Part shown: positions 1 through 5,277 of the stretch, in pieces
Layout of the letters: each line of letters starts with the position of its first letter
How positions within the stretch are numbered: position 1 is the first letter of the stretch
Assembly (NCBI GenBank): GCA_021821565.1
Contig: JAKACI010000059.1
Span: 1-8,074 of the forward strand
Length of the DNA: 8,074 nt
Source: a bacterium
Lineage (GTDB): Bacteria > SZUA-79 > Acidulodesulfobacterales > Acidulodesulfobacteraceae
Direction of reading: 5' to 3'
Notes under the pieces: model-generated
What the model was told of the DNA's origin: nothing
Databases searched by the model: none
The model's input: the letters and a program-made list of their open reading frames with translations, nothing else
Made by a program: the position numbers and the translations under genes

Positions 1-1829
1 ATAGAAATTTTAATCCCTTTTTTTTTAAATGCATTTAATATTTTAAGTGCATAATCAAAGTTTTGTATAAATAGACCTTCCGTTATTTCAATATTAAGCA
101 TTGACGGATCAATTTTGTATCTGTCTAACGAAGAAACTATCATATCTATTAAACCTTCTTTTCTAAAGCTGACAGGCGATATATTCATGGAAACAGGCAC
201 GATGTTAAAGCCTTTCTCTTCCCGCTCTTTGAAGTCCCTGCAAATTGTATCTATTAAAAATTTTTCAAACTGTCTTATGCTTATAAAACCCATCTTCTCA
301 ATAATAGGAATGAATTTAACCGGAGGTATAATACCGATGTCTTGACTGTTCCATCTTGCCAGAGCTTCCATACCGCTTACTTTGCCTGTTTTTATGTTAA
401 AATAAGGCTGATAATAGATTAAAAACTCATCGTTTTTAAATGCGTTTAATATTCTATTTTTCATCAATAAGAACTCAGATGCCCTTTCATTCATTTCTGA
501 TTTGAAAAATTCGTATTCTCCTTCTCCCTGCTCTTTTGCGTTTGAAAGAGCAATATCAGCTGATTTTAGAAGATCCCCTGCATTTTCCCCATCACTTGGA
601 CAGTTAGATATACCCATGGTAAAAGAAATATTGAACGACGCAGAACTATTTTCCGAATCAATAATCTCAGTATCATTGCACGCTGTTTTTGGCGGTTTTA
701 AACCGCAGCCTCCGCCTTTTAAATCAAGTGTCTCCTGTCCGCCGCTACCAGGTTCGCTCCTCAGGTTATGATATGATCTGTGCCGAATTTCGTTTACAAT
801 GTCAATTTCATTTAGATATAAAGGGGTTTTAAATTCTTCTTTTATTCTATTAATTATCTGCAAAGTATCTTCTCTATTTTGCAAACCAACAAATAATATA
901 CCAAACTTATTTCCTCCTACCCTTGCAATTATATCTCCATCTTTCATAACTTTATTTAATCTTCTTGAAAAAATTTGCAGAAGTTTGTCTCCGACATCAT
1001 ATCCGTAAGTATTGTTGATATAGGATAATTTATAAAAATCAATTATTATAAGAGAAGCATTAAGTCTTTTCTCGTTATATTCTCTACTGCTAAGGTAGGC
1101 ATTAACGGTGAGAATGAAGAGATTTTTATTTGGAAGTTTGGTTAACTGATCATAAAACGAAATATATCTTAGCGAATTATAGTACTTATTAGTATAATAA
1201 ATAAATAAAATGCCGAGAAACAATATGATAATAATACCCGCTATCGTTGTATAAATAGCGATGTCGATAAGCTTCTTAAAGTATAGTTTTGTATCTTTGA
1301 TAATCCTTGCAGTAGACAAATGAGCAATATAAAAGGTATGTTTTAGAAAAAGCTTATAGGATATTTTAGACGATATATATTCAGGATATTTTATAATTAT
1401 TTTTAGAATAGGTTCGCTGATATTTTTCCACTTAAAATATGATTTGTTAAAATATACTATAACACCACTGTTATGTTTTAAAAATACGCTATTTTTTTTA
1501 ATAAATATATCAAGTTTTTTATATTGTTTATTTGTTTTTTTTAAATACGATTTTAAGTTATTTAAAGCTGTTTTAAAATGTATTTTTTGGAATTGTGAAG
1601 GTTGTAAACCGCTGTAATATATAACTTTTCCTATGCTGCTTTTAATGTGTCTTATATCTTTATTTAATTTTGTTGTTTTCAATAAAAGGTTTGAATTAAA
1701 ATCGGAAATGTTTTTTATAGGAATTGGACCCGCGAATAATAAAACACCTGCAATTAATACACTGATGATTAAAAATAAACTACCGATAAAATATATTTTT
1801 TTATTTTCTTTCAATGGTATAAACTCCAT
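1..1829 (-). CDS. Membrane-anchored GGDEF-EAL protein, probable c-di-GMP phosphodiesterase (3' end cut off by window)
   Basis: An uninterrupted minus-strand reading frame of 609 codons runs from ATG at 1829 off the left edge. Residues about 12-34 and 188-212 are membrane helices bracketing a roughly 150-residue, lysine-rich periplasmic segment that I do not recognise and that may be a sensor. A GGDEF domain starts near Y226 (YDQLTKLPN). Its signature reads RVGGNKF (GG at 305-306) instead of GGDEF, and the I-site RxxD position reads KDGD, so cyclase activity is unlikely. The EAL domain begins near residue 455 and keeps E488-A489-L490, N549 in MNISP, and E581 and E584 in NIEITEGLF. The window ends just before the expected DDFGTG motif. 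It probably degrades c-di-GMP at the inner membrane, with the GGDEF part as a regulatory domain. Odd: about 50 extra residues lie inside the GGDEF domain. The start has no clear Shine-Dalgarno; an in-frame stop lies upstream at 1863-1865. Confidence 0.9.
   Translation of the reverse strand, partial: MEFIPLKENKKIYFIGSLFLIISVLIAGVLLFAGPIPIKNISDFNSNLLLKTTKLNKDIRHIKSSIGKVIYYSGLQPSQFQKIHFKTALNNLKSYLKKTNKQYKKLDIFIKKNSVFLKHNSGVIVYFNKSYFKWKNISEPILKIIIKYPEYISSKISYKLFLKHTFYIAHLSTARIIKDTKLYFKKLIDIAIYTTIAGIIIILFLGILFIYYTNKYYNSLRYISFYDQLTKLPNKNLFILTVNAYLSSREYNEKRLNASLIIIDFYKLSYINNTYGYDVGDKLLQIFSRRLNKVMKDGDIIARVGGNKFGILFVGLQNREDTLQIINRIKEEFKTPLYLNEIDIVNEIRHRSYHNLRSEPGSGGQETLDLKGGGCGLKPPKTACNDTEIIDSENSSASFNISFTMGISNCPSDGENAGDLLKSADIALSNAKEQGEGEYEFFKSEMNERASEFLLMKNRILNAFKNDEFLIYYQPYFNIKTGKVSGMEALARWNSQDIGIIPPVKFIPIIEKMGFISIRQFEKFLIDTICRDFKEREEKGFNIVPVSMNISPVSFRKEGLIDMIVSSLDRYKIDPSMLNIEITEGLFIQNFDYALKILNAFKKKGIKIS
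636..794 (-). other. GC-rich in-frame insertion inside the GGDEF domain
   Basis: About 50 residues (roughly 345-398 of the GGDEF-EAL protein) sit between the strand ending LYLNEIDI and the strand FNISFTMGIS, where GGDEF domains normally have a short turn. The encoded peptide is rich in Gly, Pro, Arg and Ser, unlike the Lys/Ile/Asn-rich remainder. Bases 691-760 are 57 percent G+C by hand count, far above the flanks. They include a 7-bp inverted repeat (gcggttt/aaaccgc, 692-698 and 700-706) within an outer ggcgg/ccgcc pairing. The frame stays open through it. It resembles in-frame palindromic elements of the Rickettsia RPE type in style only; I saw no second copy in this window. Confidence 0.5.
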
Positions 1830-1864
1830 AGTATTTGTACATTGCAAAATTGCAAGCGTCTTTT

Positions 1865-1893
1865 ATAATGTCTTACTTAGCTGTAAACTTCAA
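1865..1893 (-). promoter_or_regulatory. Weak candidate promoter for the GGDEF-EAL gene
   Basis: On the minus strand TTGAAG (1888-1893) and CATTAT (1865-1870) are 17 bp apart, each matching four of six sigma-70 consensus bases. The start codon is about 36 bp downstream. A TTGCAA-AA-TTGCAA dyad (1842-1855) lies in the presumed 5' leader and could be a binding site. In such AT-rich DNA chance matches are common. Confidence 0.25.
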
Positions 1894-2081
1894 TTGTATT
1901 TACTTTAGCAATTAAATTAATATTTATATTTATTAGATATATACAGTATATATAACCTATTTTAAAAAAAACGTCAACTATTGATAAGTAATATTGCGAA
2001 GTACTTTGATTCATCCATAGAAACTATCAATGATATTTCAATGGATTAAAATAAAAATTTAATTAAAATCAAATAAAAATA

Positions 2082-2090
2082 TGATATAAT
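2082..2090 (+). promoter_or_regulatory. Extended -10 promoter for the DUF3426-like gene
   Basis: TGATATAAT matches the extended -10 form TGnTATAAT exactly, with TATAAT at 2085-2090. No good -35 is visible; ttaaaa at 2063-2068 is the nearest. Transcription would start near 2097, about 60 bp before the ATG at 2159. Confidence 0.4.
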
Positions 2091-2158
2091 GATAATAAAA
2101 ATATAATGAAATAATATAGTAATAAAAATTAATCAAAATTATTACAAATACAAAAAAT

Positions 2159-2833
2159 ATGGAACGCTGGACTTTGGGAGACGATAATCTTCCGGAAGGT
2201 AAAGATAAAAATAAAGATATAGATTTTTCGCTAAATGATTTTAGCGAAAATATAAACGGCAGAAATGTAAGAAAAAAATCATCGGAAAGTTCTGAAGACA
2301 ATAAATTTCAAAAAGAAAATAACCGAAATAGAGAAGTAAGACATAATACTATAGGCAAGAAAATATTTTATATTTTTTTATCTATAGCGGTGATTATTTC
2401 TATATATTACATTATTAAAACATTATATCCTGATAACGATATACACATAAAAATTTTTAATTTAAAGACAAAACTTTATAGATCTAAAACATTGCCTGAA
2501 AATAATTTATTAATAACCGGATTTTTATCAAATAACAATAAATTTCCAATCGGGTTCGTAAAATTAAAATCCAATCTGTATAGTTCAAAAAATATAATTT
2601 TAGCGACAAAGTATATTTATGCAGGAAATTTCATAAATATAAATAAACTAAAAACGATGTCTAACGTTTCAATAAATCTGGCATTGCAAAATAAAAACGG
2701 AAATAATATGTCCGATTTAGAAATATTGCCTCAACACCCTATAAGATTTATGGTTGTTTTTCTTAATGTGCCTACCGATACTAAAAATTTTTCAGTGAAT
2801 GTCAGTCATTTTTATGCGATAAAGAAAAAATAA
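2159..2833 (+). CDS. DUF3426-like single-pass membrane protein, function unknown
   Basis: This 224-residue protein has a charged, Asn/Lys/Ser-rich cytoplasmic part (1-66), one membrane helix (about 69-86) and an extracytoplasmic domain (about 90-224). The C-terminal domain reads like a DUF3426 or FxLyD-type beta-sandwich: LLITGFLSNNNKFPIGFVKL near 117-136 (hydrophobic strand, then G.L.N), and a PIRFMVVFLNVP stretch near 194-205 preceding the last strand. Most DUF3426 proteins begin with a CxxC zinc ribbon. None is present here, and the protein contains no cysteine. An in-frame stop at 2123-2125 with no intervening ATG supports the chosen start, although no Shine-Dalgarno is visible. The gene stands alone, divergent from the GGDEF-EAL gene. 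The family assignment rests on pattern only and the role is unknown. Confidence 0.7.
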   Translation: MERWTLGDDNLPEGKDKNKDIDFSLNDFSENINGRNVRKKSSESSEDNKFQKENNRNREVRHNTIGKKIFYIFLSIAVIISIYYIIKTLYPDNDIHIKIFNLKTKLYRSKTLPENNLLITGFLSNNNKFPIGFVKLKSNLYSSKNIILATKYIYAGNFININKLKTMSNVSINLALQNKNGNNMSDLEILPQHPIRFMVVFLNVPTDTKNFSVNVSHFYAIKKK

Positions 2834-2918
2834 AAATATCTTATTATTTATCTTTATCTTTATTCTTTTAGCCGTTAAATATAAATTATAAATAAAAAAC
2901 TTACAATGAAATATAATT

Positions 2919-2948
2919 GAGATATACAGGTTTTGCCTTATTTATCTC
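2919..2948 (+). terminator. Possible weak hairpin after the DUF3426-like gene
   Basis: Gagata (2919-2924) can pair with tatctc (2943-2948), with a second short agg/cct pairing inside. The stem is short and interrupted and the following bases are mixed A/T, so termination here is uncertain. Confidence 0.2.
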
Positions 2949-2962
2949 TTATATATATCCGA

Positions 2963-3104
2963 TTTAATAATAGCAGATTAATAATCCGTAATTGTTTTTT
3001 ATTATTGAGCTTTTTTTACTTTTACGCTTTTAATAATAGCAGATTAATAATCCGTAATTGTTTTTTATTTTTTTATTATTGAGCTTTTTTTACTTTTACG
3101 CTTT
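2963..3104. repeat. Tandem direct duplication covering the tatA 3' end
   Basis: Copy A (2963-3030) and copy B (3029-3104) are identical apart from an 8-bp A/T insertion in copy B (3067-3074). Each unit holds tttaataatagcag, a T-run, and the sequence encoding the last TatA residues plus its stop. Copy B contains the real tatA stop (3076-3078). Copy A therefore carries a detached ghost of the TatA tail about 74 bp beyond the gene. The 8-bp difference lies in a homopolymeric tract, which fits slippage after a duplication. An assembly artefact is also possible. Confidence 0.85.
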
Positions 3105-3351
3105 GTTTATCTGAAATTTTTTTTGAAGCTGTTTTTTTAGTCGATTTTCGAGGAGCTGCCGATATTTTTTTAATTTTATGTTTAACCGGTTCAGGAGTTA
3201 CATCTATTTCATCTTTTCCCGATGCGCCTCTTTTGAAATTTTTAATCGCTTTTCCTATGCCGCTTCCTAGTTCAGGCAGTTTACCTACTCCAAATATTAA
3301 AACTACGATTAGTAATAATACAAAAATAATTATGGGAGAAAAACCAAACAT
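3076..3351 (-). CDS. tatA: Sec-independent protein translocase subunit TatA/TatE family
   Basis: The 91-residue product forms the membrane-weakening and pore component of the twin-arginine translocase, which exports folded proteins across the inner membrane. The N-terminal helix (about 5-20) is followed by the family hinge [10 protein letters not shown] (20-29), then an amphipathic helix with [12 protein letters not shown] (31-42) and a lysine-rich hydrophilic tail, the usual TatA layout and length. An exact GGAGG (3360-3364), 8 bp before the ATG, fixes the start. No tatB or tatC lies alongside. Choosing TatA over TatB rests on the short length and the motif after the helix. The gene follows tRNA-Ser in the same direction. 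Its 3' end is part of a tandem duplication. Confidence 0.92.
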   Translation of the reverse strand: MFGFSPIIIFVLLLIVVLIFGVGKLPELGSGIGKAIKNFKRGASGKDEIDVTPEPVKHKIKKISAAPRKSTKKTASKKISDKQSVKVKKAQ

Positions 3352-3375
3352 TTTTTATACCTCCGTAATGGCAAC

Positions 3376-3381
3376 ATTATA
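3376..3381 (-). promoter_or_regulatory. Candidate -10 element for tatA
   Basis: TATAAT on the minus strand lies 25 bp upstream of the tatA ATG and just before its Shine-Dalgarno, giving a short leader if used. No convincing -35 is visible at 16-18 bp, so tatA may instead be read through from the tRNA gene. Confidence 0.3.
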
Positions 3382-3453
3382 TTAATTATCAAACATCTAA
3401 ATATTTTACTATATTATTTTAATAATTAAACAGAAAATTAAGACTTTTCAATC

Positions 3454-3543
3454 TGGCGGAGAGGGAGGGATTCGAACCCTCGATAGACTCACATCTATAC
3501 ATGATTTCCAGTCATGCTCCTTCGGCCTCTCGGACACCTCTCC
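3454..3543 (-). tRNA. tRNA-Ser, anticodon GGA, CCA encoded
   Basis: The 90-nt minus-strand gene folds as a class II tRNA. The acceptor stem GGAGAGG (3537-3543) pairs with CCTCTCC (3458-3464), with discriminator G and a genomic CCA (3454-3456). The anticodon stem CATGA/TCATG encloses loop CTGGAAA with anticodon GGA, reading UCC and UCU serine codons. A long variable arm and a T arm with GAGGG-TTCGAAT-CCCTC complete it. The long variable arm and anticodon agree on serine. Confidence 0.96.
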
Positions 3544-3570
3544 TTTAAAATTATTTATTGTTAAACTATT

Positions 3571-3676
3571 TATAATCTATATATAGATTAACATTTATTA
3601 CACATAACTATACTATAATCAATCTTTATTTGCTCCTTAATATTTATAATATAATCTATTTAGATTAACATTTATT
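3571..3676. repeat. Pair of direct repeats each centred on a palindrome
   Basis: Copy 1 (3571-3599) and copy 2 (3650-3676) share tataatctat, then tagattaacatttatt. The core of copy 1 is a perfect 16-bp palindrome, aatctatatatagatt (3574-3589). Copy 2 has a 14-bp version, aatcta-tt-tagatt (3653-3666). They lie 79 bp apart, just upstream of the tRNA-Ser gene as read on the minus strand. They could be paired operator sites or remnants of a duplicated element. Confidence 0.65.
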
Positions 3677-3762
3677 GTTAATAAATTTCAAGTATATTTT
3701 TTAACCTTAATCTGCGATAAAATTTTTATTTTCTATCGGCAATTTTGGGGCAAAGATTTTTA

Positions 3763-3792
3763 TTGACATGGTTTTTAAATTTATTATATAAT
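3763..3792 (+). promoter_or_regulatory. Consensus sigma-70 promoter
   Basis: TTGACA (3763-3768) and TATAAT (3787-3792) both match the consensus exactly, with an 18-bp spacer. Transcription would begin near 3799. It is the best promoter match in the window, yet it fires into a terminator hairpin 20-25 bp downstream rather than directly into a gene. Confidence 0.65.
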
Positions 3793-3798
3793 GAATTA

Positions 3799-3869
3799 TA
3801 TGTATTTCTTTTCTCCATTTTCCCCGCACTATTATAATTAATAATTTAATAGTGCGGGGTTTATTTTTT
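3799..3869 (+). ncRNA. Putative ~70-nt small RNA or terminated leader
   Basis: The predicted start of the consensus promoter (near 3799) and the terminator T-tract (ending 3869) bound a transcript of about 70 nt, mostly hairpin, with a pyrimidine-rich single-stranded 5' part (3803-3821). It could be a stand-alone small RNA or a terminated leader upstream of rfaE2. A short frame from the ATG at 3800 (MYFFSPFSPHYYN, stop at 3839-3841) reaches into the loop and is rich in Phe and Tyr. It would be leaderless and may be chance. Confidence 0.35.
3822..3869 (+). terminator. Strong rho-independent terminator, plus strand
   Basis: The arms ccccgcactatta (3822-3834) and taatagtgcgggg (3847-3859) pair perfectly over 13 bp around a 12-nt A/T loop. 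They are followed by TTTATTTTTT (3860-3869). No T-tract exists on the other side, so it works on the plus strand only. No plus-strand protein gene lies immediately upstream. The nearest is the DUF3426-like gene ending at 2833. Confidence 0.8.
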
Positions 3870-3888
3870 AATCATTTTTTACCGATAA

Positions 3889-3905
3889 TACTGATAGTAT
3901 CAGTA
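3889..3905. promoter_or_regulatory. 17-bp dyad, possible operator
   Basis: Tactgata-g-tatcagta is a perfect 8-bp inverted repeat about a single base. It lies 31 bp upstream of the -35 of the rfaE2 promoter and after the terminator. The size and symmetry fit a dimeric repressor or activator site. It lacks a T-tract and has a 1-nt centre, so it is not an RNA hairpin terminator. Confidence 0.35.
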
Positions 3906-3935
3906 ATAATTTAATAAAATAAAAAATAAAATAAA

Positions 3936-3965
3936 TTGATAATTTCTACAAATTTATTTTATAAT
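3936..3965 (+). promoter_or_regulatory. Promoter for rfaE2
   Basis: TTGATA (3936-3941) and TATAAT (3960-3965) are 18 bp apart, with five of six and six of six consensus matches. Transcription would start near 3972, giving a leader of about 36 nt before the ATG at 4008. Confidence 0.5.
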
Positions 3966-4007
3966 TAATTAGTTTTTTTCGATTTTCAGCGGCAATAAAT
4001 TTTAGAA

Positions 4008-4493
4008 ATGAATAGAATTATTAATAATATAGAAATGTTGAATGTAATAGTCGCCAAACTTAAAAATAAATCAAAAAAAATAGTTTTTACCAACGGATGT
4101 TTTGATATTATTCATGCCGGACATGTCATATACCTTAATAAAGCAAAAAAATTAGGCGATATTTTAATTGTAGGTCTCAATAGCGACTCGTCTGTTAAGA
4201 AACTAAAAGGCAATAATAGACCGGTCATTATTGAAGATGACAGAGCTTATATAATTTCAAATTTAAAACCTGTAGATTTTGTTGTTATATTTAACGATAA
4301 TACGCCGTATAATTTAATAAATGAAATTAAGCCCGATTACTTAGTCAAAGGTTCAGACTACAAAAATCAAGAAGTAGCAGGATCCGATATAGTTAAATCA
4401 TACGGCGGTCAAGTAGTTTTTATAGATTATGTTAATGAAAAATCGACAACTAATATAATTGATAAGATTATAAAAATTAACTCCTCGTCGTAA
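4008..4493 (+). CDS. rfaE2: D-glycero-beta-D-manno-heptose 1-phosphate adenylyltransferase
   Basis: The 161-residue enzyme transfers AMP from ATP to D-beta-D-heptose 1-phosphate, giving ADP-heptose for the lipopolysaccharide inner core, in the cytoplasm. It has the nucleotidyltransferase signature TNGCFDIIHAGHVIYL (28-43) with the HxGH motif at 36-39, GLNSD (56-60), KGNNRPV (67-73), and YLVKGSDY (111-118). The closing segment EKSTTNIIDKI (144-154) is also typical of the family. The length matches stand-alone RfaE2 and the HldE C-terminal half; no kinase domain is fused. No recognisable Shine-Dalgarno precedes the ATG. The gene sits alone on the plus strand, and its last 17 bp overlap the end of the convergent Yip1-family gene. 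No other LPS gene is in the window. Confidence 0.93.
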   Translation: MNRIINNIEMLNVIVAKLKNKSKKIVFTNGCFDIIHAGHVIYLNKAKKLGDILIVGLNSDSSVKKLKGNNRPVIIEDDRAYIISNLKPVDFVVIFNDNTPYNLINEIKPDYLVKGSDYKNQEVAGSDIVKSYGGQVVFIDYVNEKSTTNIIDKIIKINSSS

Positions 4494-5109
4494 TTATTTT
4501 AATTATAAATGTTATCATAATTAGAGATATAAAAATATAAGGCAGCAAAACTATAATAATTGATTTTGCGGTAGAAATACCCTCCGTTTTTTTAATTCCT
4601 ATTGCCGTCAGAGCAAAAAACCATGCTAAAATTATATTATAGCCAAATATAGGCATTATAGAAAAAATATTAACCCCTGCCGTATAACAAATTATCCTGA
4701 ATGTATATCTAAAATGTTTTTTGCCTCCGAACAAACGAATAAAACCATGTAAAATAGCGCCTAATAGCAATAAAAATAAGCTGTACAAAATTCCAAAGAA
4801 GATTAATAATATTAATATCCCAAAAATTATAAATAAAGTAATAGTATCTTTATGCGCAAACAATAACGGAATCTTTGGCAAAAATGAATAATTTGAATAA
4901 AAACCTATTTTAAAGAAAAATATTTCCCAAAAAAAAGAAAATACAAGATTTACGTAGCCAAAAATAACCGCATAAAAATATGGATGTAATACATTGTCGT
5001 CGGATGTTATTTCTCCAAAAAAAATTTCAGGAGAAAAAAGAGATTTTTTCCATGTTAAAACAAATGCTTTTAAAAATCCTTTTTCTTTAATATTATCAAA
5101 ATCTATCAT
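4477..5109 (-). CDS. Yip1-family polytopic membrane protein
   Basis: The 210-residue protein has a short cytoplasmic N-terminus with FSPEIFFGEI (25-34), where the family typically has an SPxxFF-type motif, and about five hydrophobic segments (roughly 44-66, 90-122, 137-155, 156-172 and 182-206). The stretch from 117 to 156 has the Yip1 pattern: GAILHGFIRLFGGKKHF, then a YTAG turn, then a MPIFG segment. Bacterial Yip1 proteins are inner-membrane proteins of unknown role, so no function is claimed. The start is preceded only by a weak purine run (AAAGAAA). The gene runs in the same direction as cimA, 168 bp downstream of it, and its 3' end overlaps convergent rfaE2. Confidence 0.8.
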   Translation of the reverse strand: MIDFDNIKEKGFLKAFVLTWKKSLFSPEIFFGEITSDDNVLHPYFYAVIFGYVNLVFSFFWEIFFFKIGFYSNYSFLPKIPLLFAHKDTITLFIIFGILILLIFFGILYSLFLLLLGAILHGFIRLFGGKKHFRYTFRIICYTAGVNIFSIMPIFGYNIILAWFFALTAIGIKKTEGISTAKSIIIVLLPYIFISLIMITFIIKIITTRS

Positions 5110-5156
5110 AAATTTTTCTTTATATTTATATCCAAATTCTTATATTAATTAAGGTA

Positions 5157-5162
5157 ATTATA
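5157..5162 (-). promoter_or_regulatory. Candidate -10 element for the Yip1-family gene
   Basis: TATAAT on the minus strand lies about 48 bp before the ATG at 5109, with a poor -35 at the expected distance. Read-through from cimA is the alternative, since no clear terminator follows cimA. Confidence 0.25.
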
Positions 5163-5185
5163 AAACTTTTGGCACAATCTAATAA

Positions 5186-5217
5186 TAAATAAAATAAATA
5201 AAATAAATAAAATAAAA
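5186..5217. repeat. AT-only tandem repeat, 9-bp unit
   Basis: Three exact copies of taaataaaa (5186-5212) plus a partial fourth lie in the cimA-Yip1 spacer. It is a simple slippage-prone tract with no evident function. Confidence 0.8.
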
Positions 5218-5277
5218 TAATTTATTAAAATTAAATATATATATCAAATTTAATTTAAAAAATAATAATAAACCAAT

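Larger units (their letters stand above)
1830..2158. other. Divergent intergenic region, very AT-rich
   Basis: A 329-bp spacer lies between the divergently transcribed GGDEF-EAL gene and the DUF3426-like gene. Apart from the two weak promoter candidates and the TTGCAA dyad listed separately, I see only low-complexity A/T runs and no convincing coding frame or RNA gene. Confidence 0.6.
3544..4007. other. 464-bp gene-free region with several regulatory-looking elements
   Basis: Between tRNA-Ser and rfaE2 there is no convincing protein gene. The stretch holds two palindromic repeats, a near-perfect sigma-70 promoter directly facing a strong terminator, a 17-bp dyad and a second promoter upstream of rfaE2. 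Each is listed separately. The remainder (about 3680-3760) shows nothing I can interpret. Confidence 0.7.

Noticed and set aside
115..1008. Several short plus-strand open frames at 115-345, 502-771 and 799-1008
   Set aside because: All lie opposite the continuous minus-strand GGDEF-EAL gene, whose motifs are clear. The plus-strand products show no family pattern.
1633..1908. Plus-strand open frame of 91 codons with hydrophobic stretches
   Set aside because: It mirrors the N-terminal membrane helix of the minus-strand GGDEF-EAL gene and its upstream region, with no ribosome site or recognisable motif.
2013..2045. Weak inverted repeat atccat...atggat in the divergent spacer
   Set aside because: Six-base arms over a loop of more than 20 bases in AT-rich DNA are expected by chance, and there is no T-tract.
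2059..2301. Minus-strand open frame rich in Phe, Ser and Tyr
   Set aside because: It runs antisense to the start of the DUF3426-like gene and through AT-rich spacer; its composition is that of a complement of A-rich DNA.
5186..5217. Tandem repeat as a possible replication-origin iteron or CRISPR fragment
   Set aside because: The unit is 9 bp of A and T only with no spacers, and no dnaA, rep or cas gene is nearby. It is better read as simple-sequence slippage.
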